Part shown: positions 23,873 through 31,100 of the stretch, piece after piece
Layout of the letters: each line of letters opens with the position of its first letter
How positions within the stretch are numbered: position 1 is the first letter of the stretch
Origin: JBBKWX01 sp037969175
GTDB taxonomy: Bacteria; Bacteroidota; Bacteroidia; AKYH767-A; JBBKVM01
Length of the DNA: 64,000 bases
Direction: 5' to 3'
NCBI GenBank assembly: GCA_037969175.1
Contig: JBBKWX010000105.1
Coordinates: 1-64,000, forward strand
The notes under the pieces: model-generated
The model's database searches: none
What the model saw: only the letters and a program-made list of their open reading frames with translations
What the model was told of the DNA's origin: nothing
Made by a program: the position numbers and the translations under genes

Positions 23873-25504
23873 TTAACTCAAATATTTAGCAACTATAGGC
23901 ATTCTTCTTCCCATTCCAAAAGCTTTGGTCGTAACCCTCAATATGGGAGGAGTTTGATATCTCTTATATTCATTCACATTAACCATTCTTAAAATTCTCT
24001 TGACGAGAGATTCATCATATCCCATATCGATGATATCTTTAGGACTTTGCGTCATTTCAATATATTGAAAAAGGATCTCATCAAGAATATCATATGGAGG
24101 TAATGAATCTGAATCTTTTTGATCTGGCCTAAGTTCCGCTGAAGGTGGTTTAGTTAATGTATTTTGAGGAATAATTTCAGCATCTCTATTTATGAAATTA
24201 CAAAGTGAATACACTTTGGTTTTATAAAGATCCCCAATAACACTAATGCCTCCACACATATCACCATACAAAGTTCCATACCCAACAGCTGCTTCACTTT
24301 TGTTGGAAGTGTTGAGTACTATGCTCCCAAATTTATTGGAAAGCGCCATCAATATAACACCCCGAACCCTGGCCTGAATATTTTCTTCTGTAATATCAAA
24401 AGGCCGATCTCCAAACACGGGTTTAAGAGTATCAAGGAATGAATTGTAGACTTGATGTATTGGAATCAAATTTTGAATCGCGCCCAAGTTCTCAGCTAGT
24501 TTTTTCGCATCGTTTACAGAATGATCGCTGGAAAACGGACTTGGCATCATTACTAATTTTACATTTTCAGGTCCAAGTGCTTTGCAAGCTAAAACCGCTA
24601 CCAAAGCAGAGTCTATTCCACCTGACAGACCCAAAATAGCTCTTTCAAAACCAAGTTTTCTAAAATAATCTTTGATACCAAGTACCAACCCATCATGAAT
24701 CAATTCTATTTCTTCCGGATAATCTGAAATAGTTGGTAGCTCATTTATTTTTGAGAGGTCTATTGTCAGTGTTTTTTCTTTGAAATATTCAAGAGCTACT
24801 TTCTTTTTCCCATTCAGATCATAAATACAAGATCCCCCATCAAAAATAAGTTCAGTTTGTGCTCCAACATGGTTTACATAGATCAAGGGAATTTTATAAT
24901 TCCTGGAATTTTCTGAAAGCACATGGTCTCTTTCACGGGCTTGCTGATATGAAAAGGGTGAAGCGGCAATGTTGATCATAAGATCCGGTCTCTGCTGAAT
25001 AAGCGTATCCATCGGACAATCTGTATACAACGGATTCTGATCGATATTCCAAAGATCTTCACAAATCGTTAGTGCTATTCTCTGACCTTTATACTCAATG
25101 ATATTGTGTTCTTTACAAGGTTCAAAGTAACGGTATTCATCAAAGATATCATAGGTTGGAAGCAGTGACTTATGCACTACATATTTGATCATGCCATCAG
25201 CACAAAAGAACGCTGAATTGAAAAGGTCTTTTCCTTCAATTTTAGGATTATGTGATGGGCTTCCCACGATAACAGCAATACCAATACATTCTTTAGCAAG
25301 TCGTTCGACGGTCTCCACACATTGGTCCACAAAATCATCAAAATCAAGAAAATCTCTTGGTGGGTAACCTGAAACTGCTAGTTCCGGAAAAACAATTAGA
25401 TCAGAATTTGATTCTTTTGCTTTATTGACCTGAGCAATCATATTTTGAAGATTTCCCTCAAAATTTCCTACATGGCAATTGATCTGTGCTAAAGTGATTT
25501 TCAT
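23873..25504 (-). CDS. nadE: Glutamine-dependent NAD+ synthetase
   Basis: NadE makes NAD+ from deamido-NAD+, ATP and glutamine, the last step of NAD synthesis. The 543-residue protein has an N-terminal nitrilase-type glutaminase domain with the triad Glu41 (FPELAVSGYPP), Lys112 (HKSLLPTYDIF) and Cys148 (LTICEDLW). The C-terminal synthetase domain has the PP-loop SGGIDS (294-299) and LNTSNKSEAAVGYGTLYGD. The ATG directly follows the T-run of a hairpin at 25505-25532, so its leader is almost absent. It is downstream of a beta-barrel gene and near gldBC, a neighbourhood also known in flavobacteria. Confidence 0.97.
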   Translation of the reverse strand: MKITLAQINCHVGNFEGNLQNMIAQVNKAKESNSDLIVFPELAVSGYPPRDFLDFDDFVDQCVETVERLAKECIGIAVIVGSPSHNPKIEGKDLFNSAFFCADGMIKYVVHKSLLPTYDIFDEYRYFEPCKEHNIIEYKGQRIALTICEDLWNIDQNPLYTDCPMDTLIQQRPDLMINIAASPFSYQQARERDHVLSENSRNYKIPLIYVNHVGAQTELIFDGGSCIYDLNGKKKVALEYFKEKTLTIDLSKINELPTISDYPEEIELIHDGLVLGIKDYFRKLGFERAILGLSGGIDSALVAVLACKALGPENVKLVMMPSPFSSDHSVNDAKKLAENLGAIQNLIPIHQVYNSFLDTLKPVFGDRPFDITEENIQARVRGVILMALSNKFGSIVLNTSNKSEAAVGYGTLYGDMCGGISVIGDLYKTKVYSLCNFINRDAEIIPQNTLTKPPSAELRPDQKDSDSLPPYDILDEILFQYIEMTQSPKDIIDMGYDESLVKRILRMVNVNEYKRYQTPPILRVTTKAFGMGRRMPIVAKYLS

Positions 25505-25532
25505 AAAAAAACCCGATCTATTTAGACCGGGT
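25505..25532 (-). terminator. Terminator hairpin directly before nadE
   Basis: On the minus strand ACCCGGTCT (25524-25532) pairs with AGATCGGGT (25511-25519) with one G-U pair and a 4-nt loop. A T-run follows and ends at the nadE ATG. It ends the upstream barrel gene. A near -7 box (TAACTTTA, 25532-25539) just upstream could start nadE transcripts inside the hairpin. Confidence 0.7.
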
Positions 25533-25556
25533 AAAGTTAGTTAAAAATGGGGTTGT

Positions 25557-26207
25557 CTAGAATAAGACTCCAACATTCAAAGCAATATAGTTAGCAATTG
25601 CTTTTCCTTGAAACCCATCCTTATCTTTTAAAACATCAATGAAGCCATTATTGAAAGTTACTCCGGCAAGAATAGAGGTTGAACCGCCTAAAGAATATTC
25701 AGTACCTACAGATATCAGAAGTGAAATATTTACCGGGCTAATATCTTTTATGATATCATTGTCTTTAGCAACCGTTGTGGTATTGCCAATTTTCGTCTCA
25801 TTGTCGGATCTGGCTTTGATCAAAACGCCTGGTGCAAAACCAAATTGAGCAAAATAGGTCATATACCCAATCTCATTGGTTTTCATCTTCATGGTCAAAG
25901 GGATCTCAACGTATTGGAGTGTCAAATCACTGATTGAAGAAGTTGTATCATTGGTCACAAATTTCAAACTTCCACCTCTGTAAGTAATGTCAAGGCCAGT
26001 GGCAAATGCATAATTATCAGTAAAATTAAAATCTGTCATTATTCCATAGGAAAAGCCTAATTTTGAGCCATTGCCTTCTATACCTTTAGTATCCGGTTTT
26101 AACCATGCCAAAGCAGGCGCTACTTTGAGCCCAAAGCGGAAATCCTGAGCAACTGTATGTGCACAAAATGCTAAACCTATTATCAGTGTAATTCCTAATT
26201 TTTTCAT
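25557..26207 (-). CDS. PorT-like outer-membrane beta-barrel protein
   Basis: The 216-residue protein has a signal peptide (MKKLGITLIIGLAFCAHTVAQ) then DFRFGLKVAPALAWLKPDT and repeated strands (YAFATGLDITYRGGSLKF, LQYVEIPLTMKMKTNEIGYM, SLLISVGTEYSLGGST). It ends in a GVLF strand, fitting the outer-membrane beta-barrel family that includes PorT. PorT itself is a T9SS component, but this protein cannot be called PorT from sequence alone. The frame runs to 26315; the ATG at 26207 gives the signal. Only 22 bp separate it from the divergent gldB start. Confidence 0.82.
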   Translation of the reverse strand: MKKLGITLIIGLAFCAHTVAQDFRFGLKVAPALAWLKPDTKGIEGNGSKLGFSYGIMTDFNFTDNYAFATGLDITYRGGSLKFVTNDTTSSISDLTLQYVEIPLTMKMKTNEIGYMTYFAQFGFAPGVLIKARSDNETKIGNTTTVAKDNDIIKDISPVNISLLISVGTEYSLGGSTSILAGVTFNNGFIDVLKDKDGFQGKAIANYIALNVGVLF

Positions 26208-26229
26208 AATGTTCCCGTTTATATTCACA

Positions 26230-27261
26230 ATGATAAAGAAAATTAATGAGCGGCCAAAGGCAGTAGTTATTAGTTCTTTATTTTTTCTTTTGATACTTTC
26301 TTGCCAATCCGACAAATTTAAAGTTGATGTTTCCGAAATTCAAGTAGACTCAAAGATCTCCAGGCTTGATTTGGATATTTCAGAATATACAGAAAAAAAT
26401 TCTAATTCCGGATATGATGATCTAAGATCAAAATATGGTGCTTTCTTTGATCTGTACGTGAAATTTATAATCGGAATTGGTGAACCGGATCATCCTGCAA
26501 CTCCTGAAAGGTTTCAACAATTCCTGAATGATCAGGGAATAAAGGATGTTATGGCAGCGACTTCAGAAAAATTCAAAGATCTTGATCAACTGGAAGCTGA
26601 GCTTGAATTAGCTTTAAAACATTATGCACATTATTTCCCACATAATGTCGTACCTAAGCCAATTGCATTTATTTCAGGATTAAATTATGCAATAATTACA
26701 ACTGACAGTACCCTGGGAATTGGACTTGATATGTATTTGGGTCCTGATTTTAAAGCTTACGAAAGTATAGGTTTGCCCAAATATAAGATCAATAAAATGA
26801 TAGCCGAAAATATCGCCGTTGATTGTGTAAAAGGGATGGCTCAAAGCGAATGGCAACAAGATACTGTTCCCAGAGAATTTTTAAGTCAAATGATCTATCA
26901 AGGCAAAATGTATTATTTTATAAAATCGATGTTGCCTGAGAAAAGCGATGATGATGTAATACAATTTAGTGCGGGTCAACTCGATTGGTGTAAGCAAAAT
27001 GAAGCTATGATCTGGTCATTTTTTATTGAGAATAATTTACTTTATTCAACGGATGCAATAGAATTTTTAAAGTTTATTAATGATGGTCCTTCTACCAATG
27101 GATTCCCGGCAGAAGCTCCTCCCATCCTTGGTTCCTGGATAGGATGGCAGATAGTAAAAGCCTACATGAATAATTCACCTGAAGTAAGTTTGACAGGATT
27201 GATGAATGAAGCTGACACACAAAAAATACTACGAATTTCTAAATACAAACCCTCTAAATAA
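26230..27261 (+). CDS. gldB: GldB, gliding-motility lipoprotein
   Basis: GldB is a lipoprotein required for gliding in Flavobacterium. This 343-residue product has a lipoprotein signal (hydrophobic VVISSLFFLLILSC, lipid Cys near 25), then DKFKVDVSEIQVDSKISRLD. The conserved C-terminal part shows GLDMYLGPDFKAYESIGLP, a CxxxxE-type QLDWCKQNEAMIWSFFIE stretch and GSWIGWQIVKAYM. The ATG at 26230 is chosen over an in-frame ATG at 26209 because it puts the charged residues next to the signal. It precedes gldC by 2 bp. The molecular role is unknown; some members contain a DUF2268-like peptidase-like fold. Confidence 0.9.
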   Translation: MIKKINERPKAVVISSLFFLLILSCQSDKFKVDVSEIQVDSKISRLDLDISEYTEKNSNSGYDDLRSKYGAFFDLYVKFIIGIGEPDHPATPERFQQFLNDQGIKDVMAATSEKFKDLDQLEAELELALKHYAHYFPHNVVPKPIAFISGLNYAIITTDSTLGIGLDMYLGPDFKAYESIGLPKYKINKMIAENIAVDCVKGMAQSEWQQDTVPREFLSQMIYQGKMYYFIKSMLPEKSDDDVIQFSAGQLDWCKQNEAMIWSFFIENNLLYSTDAIEFLKFINDGPSTNGFPAEAPPILGSWIGWQIVKAYMNNSPEVSLTGLMNEADTQKILRISKYKPSK

Positions 27262-27263
27262 TA

Positions 27264-27608
27264 ATGGATAACACAAAATTACACAAATCGAATATAACAC
27301 TTCATGTTGAACTCGATGAGACCAAAACACCTGAGACCTTATCATGGGAAGCCCCTGATTCCGGAGTAGAAGGATTAAAGTCCTGCGATGGTGCATTGCT
27401 TACTTTCTGGGACAGTAAAACAACAAGTTCTTACAGAATAGATCTTTGGACAAAAAAGATGCGTATTGATGACATGCAAAGATTTATTTATGAAAATCTA
27501 ATGTCGATGGCAGATACCCTTGAGCGAGCCACATCAGATGCAGAATCAGCAAAAGAATTGAGAAATTTCAGTAATGATCTTATCAAAAAAATAAGAGCCA
27601 GGCAGTAA
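27264..27608 (+). CDS. gldC: GldC, gliding-motility protein
   Basis: The 114-residue protein is GldC: HKSNITLHVELDETKTPETLSW, KSCDGALLTFWDSK, TSSYRIDLWTKKMRIDDMQRF and a helical C-terminus with NDLIKKIRAR. It is soluble, with no signal. In Flavobacterium gldC supports gliding efficiency and is co-transcribed with gldB, as here (2-bp gap). Its end lies 2 bp from the convergent engB. Confidence 0.95.
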   Translation: MDNTKLHKSNITLHVELDETKTPETLSWEAPDSGVEGLKSCDGALLTFWDSKTTSSYRIDLWTKKMRIDDMQRFIYENLMSMADTLERATSDAESAKELRNFSNDLIKKIRARQ

Positions 27609-27610
27609 AA

Positions 27611-28204
27611 TTACTTTTTGAAGATCGTAGAGCAACTGGAAATATATTCCAATAATTCATCGCGGCCTGCTCCTTTTTCCGCGGATGTCAGGATATAAGG
27701 GGGCATCTCTTCCCATTCCTGCATTACTTTCCTTTTGAAGGCTGCAACTGAAGCACTCGTTTTATTGGTGGTTTGCTTATCACATTTTGTGAAGGTGATC
27801 ATGAAAGGGATACCATTTTCTCCTAGCCATCTCATGAATTCCAGGTCATTAGCTTGTGCTTCCAGCCTTGAGTCAATCAGAATAAAAACATTGATCAAAT
27901 TTGTCCGGCCTCTAAGGTATTCACGCAAGTTATGCCCCCATGTCTCTCGCTCAGTTTTCGATACTTTTGCATAGCCATATCCCGGAAGATCAACCAAATA
28001 CCAGACATCATCCACTACATAGTGATTTAAAAGTCGGGTCTTTCCGGGAGTACCTGAGGTTTTAGCTAAACCTTTAATGCCGGTAAGCATGTTGATAAGG
28101 GAAGATTTTCCAACATTAGACCTGCCAATAAAAGCAAATTCTGCTTTATCTGCAGGTGGACAATCCTTTAGACCTTTACTACTTTTTAAGAATTCTGTAA
28201 TCAT
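27611..28204 (-). CDS. engB: Ribosome biogenesis GTPase EngB (YihA/YsxC)
   Basis: EngB is an essential GTPase for 50S assembly. The 197-residue protein shows G1 GRSNVGKSS (27-35), G3 DLPGYGYA, G4 TKCD and a final SAEKGAGRDELLEYI. The ATG at 28204 is chosen; the GTG at 28225 would lie in the upstream gene. It overlaps the hydrolase stop by one base (TAATG), so the two are translated from one message. Confidence 0.96.
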   Translation of the reverse strand: MITEFLKSSKGLKDCPPADKAEFAFIGRSNVGKSSLINMLTGIKGLAKTSGTPGKTRLLNHYVVDDVWYLVDLPGYGYAKVSKTERETWGHNLREYLRGRTNLINVFILIDSRLEAQANDLEFMRWLGENGIPFMITFTKCDKQTTNKTSASVAAFKRKVMQEWEEMPPYILTSAEKGAGRDELLEYISSCSTIFKK

Positions 28205-28962
28205 TATGGGTGTTTTGCCAACCAAGAGCTCAAAAGATCATTGAACTCTATCGGTTTTTCCATCATAGGTGCATGACCACATTGATCAATTATATTCAAT
28301 TCAGAATTACCAATAAGTCGTTTAAACTCTTCCCCAACTTCCGGAGGTGTGATGGTGTCATTCTTGCCCCAAATAAGACAGGTTGGCTGTTTTATTTTGG
28401 AGATCTCATCTGCCATATTATGTCTGATAGCTGATTTCGCCAAAGCAAGAATACGTATCAGTTTGTGTTTATTATTTACAATCTCAAATACCTCATCTAC
28501 AAGTTCTTTTGATGCTGACTTGGGGTCATAAAATGTCAACTCGACCTTATTTTTTATGAAATCATAATCTTCCCTTCTTGGAAATGATCCTCCCATTGCA
28601 TTTTCGTACAAACCACTACTACCGGTGAGTATCAAATGTTTTACATTCTCAGGATGGCGGCTTAGGTAAACTAAAGCAACATGTCCTCCCAGACTATTAC
28701 CAATCAAAGAAAAATCTTCCAGTTTTATGTACTGGACGAAATCATGAACAAATTCAGCAAGTGATTTTACTCCTGTTGAGATCACAGGCATATCATAAAT
28801 AGGCATCATAGGGATAATGACACGGTATTCAGTTTTAAATCTCTCAATGACATCCATCCAATTACTCAATGCTCCAAATAATCCATGCAGCAATACAAGG
28901 GGATGCCCCTCTCCTTCATCAATATAAGTATATCCGTCTGCCTTCTTGAGTTCGTATTCCAT
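28204..28962 (-). CDS. Alpha/beta hydrolase, catalytic triad intact
   Basis: The 252-residue cytoplasmic alpha/beta hydrolase has an oxyanion region VLLHGLFGALSNW, nucleophile elbow GNSLGGH (Ser90), Asp in IWGKNDTITPP and His in QCGHAPMMEKP. It looks like the MenH/BioH size class, but the substrate cannot be told. It is co-transcribed with engB from its own promoter (28977-29008) and divergent from the dcw cluster. Confidence 0.88.
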   Translation of the reverse strand: MEYELKKADGYTYIDEGEGHPLVLLHGLFGALSNWMDVIERFKTEYRVIIPMMPIYDMPVISTGVKSLAEFVHDFVQYIKLEDFSLIGNSLGGHVALVYLSRHPENVKHLILTGSSGLYENAMGGSFPRREDYDFIKNKVELTFYDPKSASKELVDEVFEIVNNKHKLIRILALAKSAIRHNMADEISKIKQPTCLIWGKNDTITPPEVGEEFKRLIGNSELNIIDQCGHAPMMEKPIEFNDLLSSWLAKHP

Positions 28963-28976
28963 AAAATCAGTTTTGC

Positions 28977-29008
28977 CAAAAATACCATTTTTCCTTTTAG
29001 GGATTCAA
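28977..29008 (-). promoter_or_regulatory. Promoter of the hydrolase-engB operon
   Basis: On the minus strand TTG (29006-29008), a 21-nt spacer and TATTTTTG (28977-28984) match the Bacteroidota consensus exactly; the ATG is 15 nt downstream. Confidence 0.7.
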
Positions 29009-29281
29009 TTTTAGATCGATCTCCGAATGAAATAATATTTGAGTTCATTTCTCAATTTATTTGGACACGGATTCAAATCCTCCCACTTACCCTTTAAATC
29101 AGAAAACAACAGAATTGAGCAAGATCTATAAGCACTGGTTTTCTGATGTTTATGGAATTTTCCAAAACTCTTCTTTTTGTCAATTTCCTCAATTCCCGAC
29201 CCAAAAGCCCAATCATTATTCGCTGTTTATCAATGATTTATATCGATAATAAAATTTTGGACCCCAAAAGTTATCAACAAA

Positions 29282-29306
29282 GTGGTAAAAAGTGGGAGTT
29301 TGTGGG
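29282..29306 (+). promoter_or_regulatory. MraZ operator: three GTGG[G/T] repeats with 10-bp period
   Basis: GTGGT (29282-29286), GTGGG (29292-29296) and GTGGG (29302-29306) are each separated by 5 nt. This is the layout of the MraZ binding site known from Escherichia coli (TGGG repeats spaced by 5). It lies 46 bp before mraZ and overlaps the -33 element, so MraZ would repress its own cluster. Confidence 0.85.
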
Positions 29307-29325
29307 AAATTTTTGCATAATTTTA
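29299..29325 (+). promoter_or_regulatory. Probable dcw-cluster promoter
   Basis: TTTG at 29299-29302 and TAATTTTA at 29318-29325 (one mismatch to TAnnTTTG) with a 15-nt spacer. The -33 element shares bases with the third MraZ repeat. Confidence 0.45.
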
Positions 29326-29351
29326 CGGTCGTAAAGCGGAAAACCACGTCC

Positions 29352-29828
29352 ATGGCCAACTTCTTAGGAGAATTCGAATGCAAGATGGACTCGAAAGGCA
29401 GAATAATGTTGCCCTCGAGTCTAAAAAAGCAGCTTTCACCAGCAGCGCAGGAGAAGTTTGTCATGAACAGAGGGTTTGAAAAGTGTCTGGTTTTATATCC
29501 TCAGGATGAATGGCAGAAGATCAGTGAAGAGGTAAACCAGCTGAATCTGTACAACAGAAAGAACAGAGAGTTTGTGCGATACTTCTACAGAGGTGCAACT
29601 GAAATGGGTCTTGACAACAATTCTCGTTTGCTCTTCCCAAAACGCTTATTGGAATATGCCGGGATCACGAAAGAATTGATCCTTTTCGCGTATTCAAACA
29701 GAATAGAAGTTTGGGATAAGAATACTTACGAAAATCTATTGGGTAATGAGCCGGATGATTTCGCACAGCTGGCTGAGGAAGTAATGGGTAAAAACCGTTC
29801 AGAGAAAAACAATGACGATGTATCATGA
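29352..29828 (+). CDS. mraZ: Transcriptional regulator MraZ
   Basis: MraZ is a ring-forming SpoVT/AbrB-type DNA-binding protein that represses the dcw cluster by binding repeats upstream of its own gene. The 158-residue protein has two swapped-hairpin domains (FLGEFECKMDSKGRIMLPSS; DNNSRLLFPKRLLEYAGITKE). The frame starts at a GTG at 29292 inside the operator; the ATG at 29352 gives the family start MANFLGE. It overlaps rsmH by 17 bp. Confidence 0.95.
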   Translation: MANFLGEFECKMDSKGRIMLPSSLKKQLSPAAQEKFVMNRGFEKCLVLYPQDEWQKISEEVNQLNLYNRKNREFVRYFYRGATEMGLDNNSRLLFPKRLLEYAGITKELILFAYSNRIEVWDKNTYENLLGNEPDDFAQLAEEVMGKNRSEKNNDDVS

Positions 29829-30714
29829 CCCTGTCCTGCTGAATGAGTGCATGGAAGCGCTTGACATAAAATCCGGTGGGACATATGTAGATGTGACATT
29901 TGGTGGAGGTGGGCACTCGAAGAAGATACTGGAGAAATTAAGTGGAGGGAAATTATTTGGATTCGATCAGGATCCCGATGCTATTGAGAATATGATACAA
30001 GAACCGGGCTTTACACTTATCAAACAGAATTTCAGGCATATGAAGCGCTTCTTGCGTTTTCATAATGCGGTTCCGGTTGATGGCATACTGGCTGACCTGG
30101 GTATCTCTTCTCATCAAATAGATACACCGGAGCGTGGTTTCTCAACAAGATTTGATGCAGACTTAGATATGCGGATGGATCAGGGAAGTGGAAAGAGTGC
30201 TGCAGATATTTTAAATACGTATTCAGTGACTCAATTACAGGAAATATTTTCTGCATATGGCGAAGTGAGAAATGCAAAAAGCCTGGCTCAACTCATAGTA
30301 AAAGCAAGAGTTGAAAAACCCTTCTCAACAATTGAAGAATTCAAAAAAACTATTGCCGGTCTGGTTCCAAAAAAAATTGAACATAAATATTTAGCACAGG
30401 TATTTCAAGCTCTTCGAATAGAAGTAAACGATGAGATGGCAGCATTGAAAGATCTGCTTACACAAAGTGCTGAAGTATTGGCAAAAGGAGGCAGACTAGC
30501 GGTGATCTCTTATCACAGTCTTGAAGATAGGTTGGTAAAGAATTTCATTTTAAAAGGGCAATTCGAAGGAGAACCTGAGAAGGACATTTATGGGAATATT
30601 CCTGATTTGCCATTTACTGCAGTTTCAAGAAAACCAATAATTCCAACGGAAGCTGAGCTGAAAAGAAATACAAGATCCAGAAGTGCTAAACTAAGAATAG
30701 CTGAAAAAAGATGA
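29812..30714 (+). CDS. rsmH: 16S rRNA (cytosine-1402-N4)-methyltransferase
   Basis: RsmH (MraW) methylates N4 of C1402 in 16S rRNA. The 300-residue protein shows YHDPVLLNECMEAL, the SAM motif YVDVTFGGGGHSKKIL, GILADLGISSHQID, ERGFSTRFDADLDMRMD and the C-terminal VISYHSLEDRLVK. It is embedded in the dcw cluster, overlapping mraZ by 17 bp and ftsL by 4 bp (ATGA). Confidence 0.98.
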   Translation: MTMYHDPVLLNECMEALDIKSGGTYVDVTFGGGGHSKKILEKLSGGKLFGFDQDPDAIENMIQEPGFTLIKQNFRHMKRFLRFHNAVPVDGILADLGISSHQIDTPERGFSTRFDADLDMRMDQGSGKSAADILNTYSVTQLQEIFSAYGEVRNAKSLAQLIVKARVEKPFSTIEEFKKTIAGLVPKKIEHKYLAQVFQALRIEVNDEMAALKDLLTQSAEVLAKGGRLAVISYHSLEDRLVKNFILKGQFEGEPEKDIYGNIPDLPFTAVSRKPIIPTEAELKRNTRSRSAKLRIAEKR

Positions 30715-31100
30715 GCGGGGGGAATCAATTCAGAGAAAAAGAAAAGGTTGAAGCCCGAGAGCAAAAAGCCAAATCCGAAAGATTTAAAAATCTAAGGATC
30801 GCAATTAATCCGGCAGGCTTGCTTGATAAAGACGTAGTAGTAAGATTGATGCCATTCATCGTCTTCTGGGTATTTCTTGCGATCATCTATATCGCAAATA
30901 GTTATTACGCAGAAAAAACGATCCGGGAGTTGGATGCCATGAACAAAGAACTGAAAGAATTGAGATCCGAATACATTTCAACAAAATCAGAATTGATGTT
31001 CAGGTCGAAGCAAAGTGAAGTTGCAAAAGATGTAGAAATACTTGGAGTGAAAGAAGCTACTACTCCACCAAGAAAAATAATTGTAAAAAAAGAAGATTAA
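30711..31100 (+). CDS. ftsL: FtsL-like cell-division protein
   Basis: The 129-residue bitopic membrane protein has a basic cytoplasmic N-terminus (1-45), one membrane helix (about 46-64, LMPFIVFWVFLAIIYIA) and a short periplasmic coiled coil (RELDAMNKELKELRSEY). This is the Bacteroidota FtsL-like type. FtsL forms a complex with FtsQ and FtsB that activates FtsWI. Sequence similarity to proteobacterial FtsL is low; position between rsmH and ftsI supports the call. Confidence 0.88.
   Translation: MSGGNQFREKEKVEAREQKAKSERFKNLRIAINPAGLLDKDVVVRLMPFIVFWVFLAIIYIANSYYAEKTIRELDAMNKELKELRSEYISTKSELMFRSKQSEVAKDVEILGVKEATTPPRKIIVKKED

Larger units (their letters stand above)
28963..29351. other. 389-bp divergent intergenic region between hydrolase-engB and mraZ
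   Basis: No gene can be supported here. The left end carries the hydrolase promoter (28977-29008). The right end carries the three-repeat MraZ operator (29282-29306) with the mraZ promoter. Between them I see only AT-rich sequence, a 6-bp inverted repeat TTTTGG-ACC-CCAAAA (29255-29269) and a single DnaA-box-like TTATCAACA (29271-29279). Confidence 0.6.

Noticed and set aside
29060..29090. tRNA T-arm-like sequence GGATTCAAATCC
   Set aside because: The loop is too small and no acceptor, D or anticodon arms can be folded around it.
29255..29279. DnaA-box-like TTATCAACA and a small inverted repeat before mraZ, possibly an origin
   Set aside because: Only one imperfect box, no dnaA gene and no box cluster nearby.
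29304..29316. Sigma-54-like GTGGG...TTGC before mraZ
   Set aside because: The spacing between GG and GC is 9, not 10, and the GTGGG is explained by the MraZ repeats.
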